Below, one piece after another: positions 59,934 to 64,000 of a stretch of DNA of 64,000 nt. This DNA is from Flavobacterium laiguense (lineage in GTDB: Bacteria > Bacteroidota > Bacteroidia > Flavobacteriales > Flavobacteriaceae): contig NZ_QCZH01000001.1 of the NCBI RefSeq assembly GCF_003097655.1, forward strand, positions 1 to 64,000, read 5' to 3'. A program made the translations under genes and the position numbers. A model generated the notes under the pieces. That model was given only the letters and a program-made list of their open reading frames with translations, was not told the origin of the DNA and did not search any database. Within the stretch, counting starts at the first letter, position 1. Each line of letters opens with the position of its first letter.

Positions 59934-61328
59934 ATGAGTACTACATTATTCGACAAAGTATGGGATTCGCACGTGGTGCGTAAAATAGCAGATGGACCAG
60001 ATGTGTTTTTTATTGACCGTCATTTTATTCACGAAGTAACTAGTCCTGTTGCTTTTTTAGGTTTAAAAGAAAGAGGCATTAAGGTTTTATACCCTGAGCG
60101 TACTTTTGCAACTGCCGATCACAATACACCTACTATAAATCAACACTTACCGGTTGCTGATGCTTTATCTGCCAATCAATTGAAAGCACTTGAAGATAAT
60201 GCAGCTGAATATGGTATTTCACACTGGGGATTGGGACATCAAAAAAATGGTATTGTTCACGTTGTAGGTCCTGAAAACGGAATTACTTTGCCTGGTGCGA
60301 CTATCGTTTGTGGTGATTCTCACACTTCTACTCACGGTGCTTTTGGAGCTATTGCTTTTGGTATCGGAACTTCTGAAGTGGAAATGGTTATGGCTACTCA
60401 ATGTATTATGCAGCCAAAACCAAAGAAAATGCGTATCAACGTAAACGGAACTTTGAGCAAAGGTGTTGGACCAAAAGATGTAGCACTATATATTATTGCA
60501 CAATTGACTACTTCTGGTGGAACTGGATATTTTGCGGAATACGCAGGAAATGTTTTTGAAGAAATGTCTATGGAAGGCCGTATGACGGTTTGCAACTTGA
60601 GTATCGAAATGGGAGCTCGTGGTGGTATGATTGCTCCAGACCAAAAAACATTCGATTTCTTGGAAGGCCGTTTGTATGCTCCAAAAGGAGAAGCTTGGAC
60701 AAAAGCGGTTGAATATTGGAAAACTTTAAAAACAGATACTGATGCTGTTTTTGATGCTGAATTGAACATCGATGCAGCGGATATTGAACCAATGATTACT
60801 TATGGAACTAATCCAGGAATGGGAATTGGTATCTCAAAAAATATCCCCTCTGCCAACCAAGTGGAAGGTGGTGAGGAAACCTATAAAAAATCTTTGGCCT
60901 ATATGGGCTTTCATGAAAATGACGTAATGATTGGGAAACCAATTGATTTTGTTTTCTTGGGAAGTTGTACCAATGGTCGTATTGAAGATTTTAGAGCTTT
61001 TACAGAAATTGTTAAAGGAAGAAAAAAAGCAGACAACGTTACCGCTTGGTTAGTTCCAGGTTCTCATGTTGTAGAGGCTCAAATCAAAGAAGAAGGCCTC
61101 CTAGATATTCTTACAGAAGCTGGTTTTGTATTACGCCAGCCAGGATGTTCGGCTTGTTTGGCAATGAACGATGATAAAGTTCCTGCAGGAAAATATGCTG
61201 TAAGTACATCAAACAGAAACTTTGAAGGTCGTCAAGGTCCTGGTTCAAGAACGTTATTGGCTAGTCCAATTATGGCTGCTGCCGCTGCTGTTACAGGAAA
61301 ATTGACGGATCCTAGAGATTTGATGTAA
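59934..61328 (+). CDS. leuC: 3-isopropylmalate dehydratase large subunit
   Basis: A 464-residue aconitase-family protein. The 4Fe-4S cysteines are in GSCTNGR (near 344) and [11 protein letters not shown] (near 404 and 407); further signatures are [24 protein letters not shown] and [16 protein letters not shown] at the N-terminus. With LeuD it isomerises 2- to 3-isopropylmalate in leucine synthesis. First structural gene after the leader; a 193-bp gap separates it from leuD. Confidence 0.98.
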   Translation: MSTTLFDKVWDSHVVRKIADGPDVFFIDRHFIHEVTSPVAFLGLKERGIKVLYPERTFATADHNTPTINQHLPVADALSANQLKALEDNAAEYGISHWGLGHQKNGIVHVVGPENGITLPGATIVCGDSHTSTHGAFGAIAFGIGTSEVEMVMATQCIMQPKPKKMRINVNGTLSKGVGPKDVALYIIAQLTTSGGTGYFAEYAGNVFEEMSMEGRMTVCNLSIEMGARGGMIAPDQKTFDFLEGRLYAPKGEAWTKAVEYWKTLKTDTDAVFDAELNIDAADIEPMITYGTNPGMGIGISKNIPSANQVEGGEETYKKSLAYMGFHENDVMIGKPIDFVFLGSCTNGRIEDFRAFTEIVKGRKKADNVTAWLVPGSHVVEAQIKEEGLLDILTEAGFVLRQPGCSACLAMNDDKVPAGKYAVSTSNRNFEGRQGPGSRTLLASPIMAAAAAVTGKLTDPRDLM

Positions 61329-61341
61329 AAAAAATTGAGAT

Positions 61342-61515
61342 TGAAGATTAACGATTTTTGAATTCAGATTTCGTCAAATCAAAAGATCTCAGATATGCTT
61401 TTTCAACATTCAGTTTACATTATACAATTTATAGATTATAAAAAACATTAGCGTTTCAGATTTACTTTTCTACACAGAAAATCTAAAATCAGAAATCGTT
61501 AATCAAAAATCAGAA
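61342..61515. repeat. AT-rich repeat words between leuC and leuD
   Basis: GATTAACGATTTTTGA near 61345 is repeated in inverted orientation as AAATCGTTAATCAAAAATC near 61494, and the same word occurs at about 46840. AAAATCAGAAATC is repeated directly before the leuD ATG. The 61329-61521 gap has no gene. Confidence 0.5.
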
Positions 61516-61521
61516 ATCACA

Positions 61522-62118
61522 ATGGCATACGATAAATTTACCATCCTTACGAGTAGTGCAGTGCCACTACCAATAGAAAACGTGGATACCGATCAAATCA
61601 TTCCAGCTCGTTTCTTGAAAGCTACAAAACGTGAAGCTTTTGGTGACAACCTTTTTAGAGACTGGAGATACAACGGAGATGATACTCCAAAAGCAGATTT
61701 CGTTTTGAACGACGCAACATACAGCGGAAAAATATTAGTAGGCGGAAAAAACTTTGGTTCGGGTTCTTCAAGAGAACATGCAGCTTGGGCTGTTTACGAT
61801 TACGGATTCCGTGCAGTTGTTTCGAGTTTCTTTGCAGACATTTTCAAAGGGAATTGTTTGAACATTGGTGTTCTACCTGTACAAGTAAGTCCAGAATTTG
61901 CTGATGTTATTTTCAAAGCTATCGAAGCTGATCCTAAAACAGAATTGGAAATCAATTTACCTGAGCAAACGATTACTTTAAAAGCTACAGGTCAAAAAGA
62001 ATCGTTTGATATTTCTGGATACAAAAAAGACAATATGATTAACGGATTTGATGATATTGACTACTTGCAAAACATTAAAGAGGAAATCACGGGATTTGCA
62101 GACAAACTGCCTTACTAA
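61522..62118 (+). CDS. leuD: 3-isopropylmalate dehydratase small subunit
   Basis: A 198-residue swivel-domain subunit. The signatures VDTDQIIPARFLK near the N-terminus, GKNFGSGSSREHA (substrate-binding loop) and SSFFADIFKGNCLNIGVLPV are diagnostic. It forms the heterodimer with LeuC. A terminator-like hairpin follows it, which separates it from the next three genes. Confidence 0.98.
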   Translation: MAYDKFTILTSSAVPLPIENVDTDQIIPARFLKATKREAFGDNLFRDWRYNGDDTPKADFVLNDATYSGKILVGGKNFGSGSSREHAAWAVYDYGFRAVVSSFFADIFKGNCLNIGVLPVQVSPEFADVIFKAIEADPKTELEINLPEQTITLKATGQKESFDISGYKKDNMINGFDDIDYLQNIKEEITGFADKLPY

Positions 62119-62147
62119 AAATAAATACAATTAGTTTTAGTTAAGAG

Positions 62148-62181
62148 ACCCGACACATTTTTTTAAATCTGTCGGGTTTAT
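62148..62181 (+). terminator. Terminator after leuD
   Basis: ACCCGACA pairs with TGTCGGGT around fourteen T/A-rich bases, followed by TTATAAAT. The T-run is weak, so read-through is possible. Confidence 0.65.
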
Positions 62182-62195
62182 AAATAAAAACAGAT

Positions 62196-62498
62196 ATGAT
62201 TTTAGAAGTGGCTATTCTGCAGGTAATAAAAGAAAAAGAGGCTCATTTTGAAAGAGACTTCGCAATTGCCAGTCAGTTTATAGAATCGATTCCAGGTTAT
62301 GTAAGCCATAGTTTGAGAAAATGTTTAGAGCAGGAAAACAAATACATATTGCTCGTTGATTGGAAAAAATTGGAAAATCACACCGTTGGATTTAGAGAAT
62401 CTGAAGCATATTTAGAATGGAAAAAATTGTTGCATCATTATTATAATCCATTCCCTGTTGTGGAGCATTATGAAATGGTTTTGGAGAATAAAAGATAA
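62196..62498 (+). CDS. Antibiotic biosynthesis monooxygenase (ABM) family protein
   Basis: A 100-residue ferredoxin-like fold protein of the ABM family: AILQVIKEKEAHFERDFAIA at the start, IESIPGYVSHSLRKC, KYILLVDWKKLENHTVGFRESEAY and PVVEHYEMV at the end. Members include quinol monooxygenases and haem-degrading enzymes; the specific role is not evident. First of three small genes placed between leuD and the leuA-type gene. Confidence 0.9.
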   Translation: MILEVAILQVIKEKEAHFERDFAIASQFIESIPGYVSHSLRKCLEQENKYILLVDWKKLENHTVGFRESEAYLEWKKLLHHYYNPFPVVEHYEMVLENKR

Positions 62499-62511
62499 TT
62501 TTAAATCATAA

Positions 62512-63303
62512 ATGAAATCAAACAAACACATACAAAGGGACGGACAAGAAGCCACTAAAATATTTGATGACAGAAGTCTGCAAAATGATTACAGAAATCT
62601 AACATCAATTTTAAAACCAGGTATGAAAGTTCTGGATGTGGGTTGTGGGACAGGTTCTATTTCAAAAGACATTGCAACCATAGTTGGTAAAAACGGAAAA
62701 GTTACAGGAATTGACAATACCGAAAGTTTCATTTTAAGCGGAAGTGAATCTCATCAAAACATTAAGAATTTAGAATTAATTCACGTTGATTTATTTGATT
62801 TCAATCCAGAAGAAAAATTTGATTTAATTATTTCTGCTAGAGTATTACAATGGTTGAGTAATCAAAAAGAGGCTTTATTAAAAATGAAATCACTTTTGAA
62901 ACCAAACGGTCAAATCTCCATTTTGGATTATGACCATACGAATCTAGATTGGAATCCGTCGCCGCCGGAAAGTATGCAGGAGTTTTATAATACTTTCCTA
63001 AAATGGAGACAGGACGCCGGAATGAATAATAAAATTGGGGAAGATTTACCTAATTTATTGGAAGAAGCCGGTTTTCATTCGATAGAGAAAATCAATTCGG
63101 ATGAGTTTTATAATGAAGAGCGAATAGATTACAAATCGAAAATAGGCATTTGGTCGAAAGTGGCAGGTTCTCTTCAAATGGTGGAAGAAGGCTATTTAGA
63201 AAATGAATTGCGATTGAAAGCCATAGAAGAATACAACCATTGGATAGAAACAAAAGCAATTTCTATGACCATGAAACTAAATGAAGTGCGAGGAAAAATA
63301 TAA
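62512..63303 (+). CDS. Class I SAM-dependent methyltransferase
   Basis: A 263-residue methyltransferase. Motif I is VLDVGCGTGSISKDIA (near residues 40-55), followed by VTGIDNTESF, and motif IV DLIISARVLQWL. The substrate is unknown. It begins 13 nt after the ABM gene and ends 11 nt before the GNAT gene, so the three form a unit. Confidence 0.92.
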   Translation: MKSNKHIQRDGQEATKIFDDRSLQNDYRNLTSILKPGMKVLDVGCGTGSISKDIATIVGKNGKVTGIDNTESFILSGSESHQNIKNLELIHVDLFDFNPEEKFDLIISARVLQWLSNQKEALLKMKSLLKPNGQISILDYDHTNLDWNPSPPESMQEFYNTFLKWRQDAGMNNKIGEDLPNLLEEAGFHSIEKINSDEFYNEERIDYKSKIGIWSKVAGSLQMVEEGYLENELRLKAIEEYNHWIETKAISMTMKLNEVRGKI

Positions 63304-63314
63304 AATTTATAAAA

Positions 63315-63821
63315 ATGGACTTCAAACCCAGCACGATTGGAGATATAGACAGCATTTTTGAATTTTATGATATGGCGATAGCCTATCAAAAAACCAAGTT
63401 CAACAAACAATGGCAAGGATTTGACAGAGCATTGGTAGAAAAAGAAATCTCAGAAAATCGCCAATGGAAAATTACAATTGACGATGAAATTGCCTGTGTC
63501 TTTGCTATAACATTCGAGGACAAAAGCATTTGGAAAGAGAAAAACAGTGACAAAGCGGTTTATTTTCATCGAATAGTAACGCATCCTAAATTTAGAGGGC
63601 AGCATTTTGTAGAAAAAATAATCGATTGGGGATTGCCCTTTGCAAAAGAAAATAGTTTGGATTTTTTGAGAATGGATACTTGGGGAGATAATGAATCCTT
63701 AATTGAATATTATCAAAAATGCGGTTTTAATTTCCTTGGAATTATCACCCCCGATTATGACGGTTTACCCAAACATTATGAAGGAATAACATTGAGTTTA
63801 TTTCAAATTGAAGTAAAATAA
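63315..63821 (+). CDS. GNAT family N-acetyltransferase
   Basis: A 168-residue acetyltransferase. The core has VYFHRIVTHPKFRGQHFVEKIIDW (acetyl-CoA loop variant RGQHFV) and FLRMDTWGDNESLIEYYQKCGF. The R-G-Q motif differs somewhat from the usual Q/RxxGxG/A. Substrate unknown. Co-transcribed with the methyltransferase gene. Confidence 0.9.
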   Translation: MDFKPSTIGDIDSIFEFYDMAIAYQKTKFNKQWQGFDRALVEKEISENRQWKITIDDEIACVFAITFEDKSIWKEKNSDKAVYFHRIVTHPKFRGQHFVEKIIDWGLPFAKENSLDFLRMDTWGDNESLIEYYQKCGFNFLGIITPDYDGLPKHYEGITLSLFQIEVK

Positions 63822-63867
63822 TAAAACATACAATACTCCTTAAAAAAAGGATTTATAGAACAGCAAT

Positions 63868-64000
63868 ATGGAAAAAAGAAAAATTGAAATAATGGATACT
63901 ACACTTCGCGACGGTGAACAAACCTCGGGAGTGTCTTTTTCTGCTGCAGAAAAATTAACCATTGCGCAATTATTGCTGGAGGAATTAAATATTGACCGTA
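63868..64000 (+). CDS. leuA: 2-isopropylmalate synthase-type gene, 5' end only
   Basis: The first 44 codons before the window ends. The start [21 protein letters not shown] carries the metal-binding DTTLRDGEQ motif of the LeuA/CimA/homocitrate synthase family. In a leu operon, 2-isopropylmalate synthase is expected; citramalate synthase cannot be excluded from this portion. Confidence 0.85.
   Translation, partial: MEKRKIEIMDTTLRDGEQTSGVSFSAAEKLTIAQLLLEELNIDR

Overview
The window is a chromosomal segment of a Flavobacterium-like member of the Bacteroidota. This rests on the low GC content, the many TAnnTTTG promoter -7 boxes with no clear Shine-Dalgarno sequences, Bacteroidota-typical families (DUF4407, DUF6814, M56-TonB sensors, symporter-kinase fusions, a DnaQ-DnaE fusion) and intergenic hairpin repeats of the flavobacterial kind. 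No species is assigned.

Layout. 1-600: end of a putative IS21-type element next to a truncated gene, a promoter-terminator pair and tRNA-Leu. 661-6270: M20 peptidase, then a BlaI/M56 regulatory unit behind a BlaI-type operator; its M56-TonB gene is split by an IS630-family element (about 4339-5478) and its 3' part has decayed. 6385-15259 (minus strand): response regulator, symporter-histidine kinase fusion, small membrane proteins, MHS-type transporter, porin, transposase-like zinc-ribbon regulator and a saccharopine dehydrogenase family protein. 15674-19055: DUF423 protein, ATP-dependent PEP carboxykinase, DUF4407 protein.

19091-40347 is the most interesting part: a contiguous island that reads as a pathway for collagen-derived glycopeptides. 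It encodes a tripeptidyl peptidase-like enzyme, DPP IV, two Xaa-Pro peptidases, a GH63 glucosidase and a GH42 galactosidase (suited to the Glc-alpha-1,2-Gal-hydroxylysine glycan), a fused hydroxylysine kinase/phospho-lyase candidate, a trans-3-hydroxyproline branch (dehydratase plus reductase) and a complete trans-4-hydroxyproline branch (epimerase, D-hydroxyproline dehydrogenase, deaminase, 2-oxoglutarate semialdehyde dehydrogenase), with a divergent AraC regulator. The organisation, two divergent promoter regions and one convergent terminator, suggests one regulon. No collagenase or SusCD-type transporter lies inside.

40444-59281: mostly housekeeping genes (hemW, ruvC, trxA, M1 aminopeptidase, dnaE with proofreading domain), a glycosyltransferase with a heptanucleotide repeat, a ParE-type toxin-antitoxin pair and a duplicated tRNA-Asp. 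59282-64000: leucine biosynthesis (leuC, leuD, start of a leuA-type gene) behind a leader with a Thr/Ile/Val-rich mini-ORF, and with three accessory genes inserted between leuD and the leuA-type gene.
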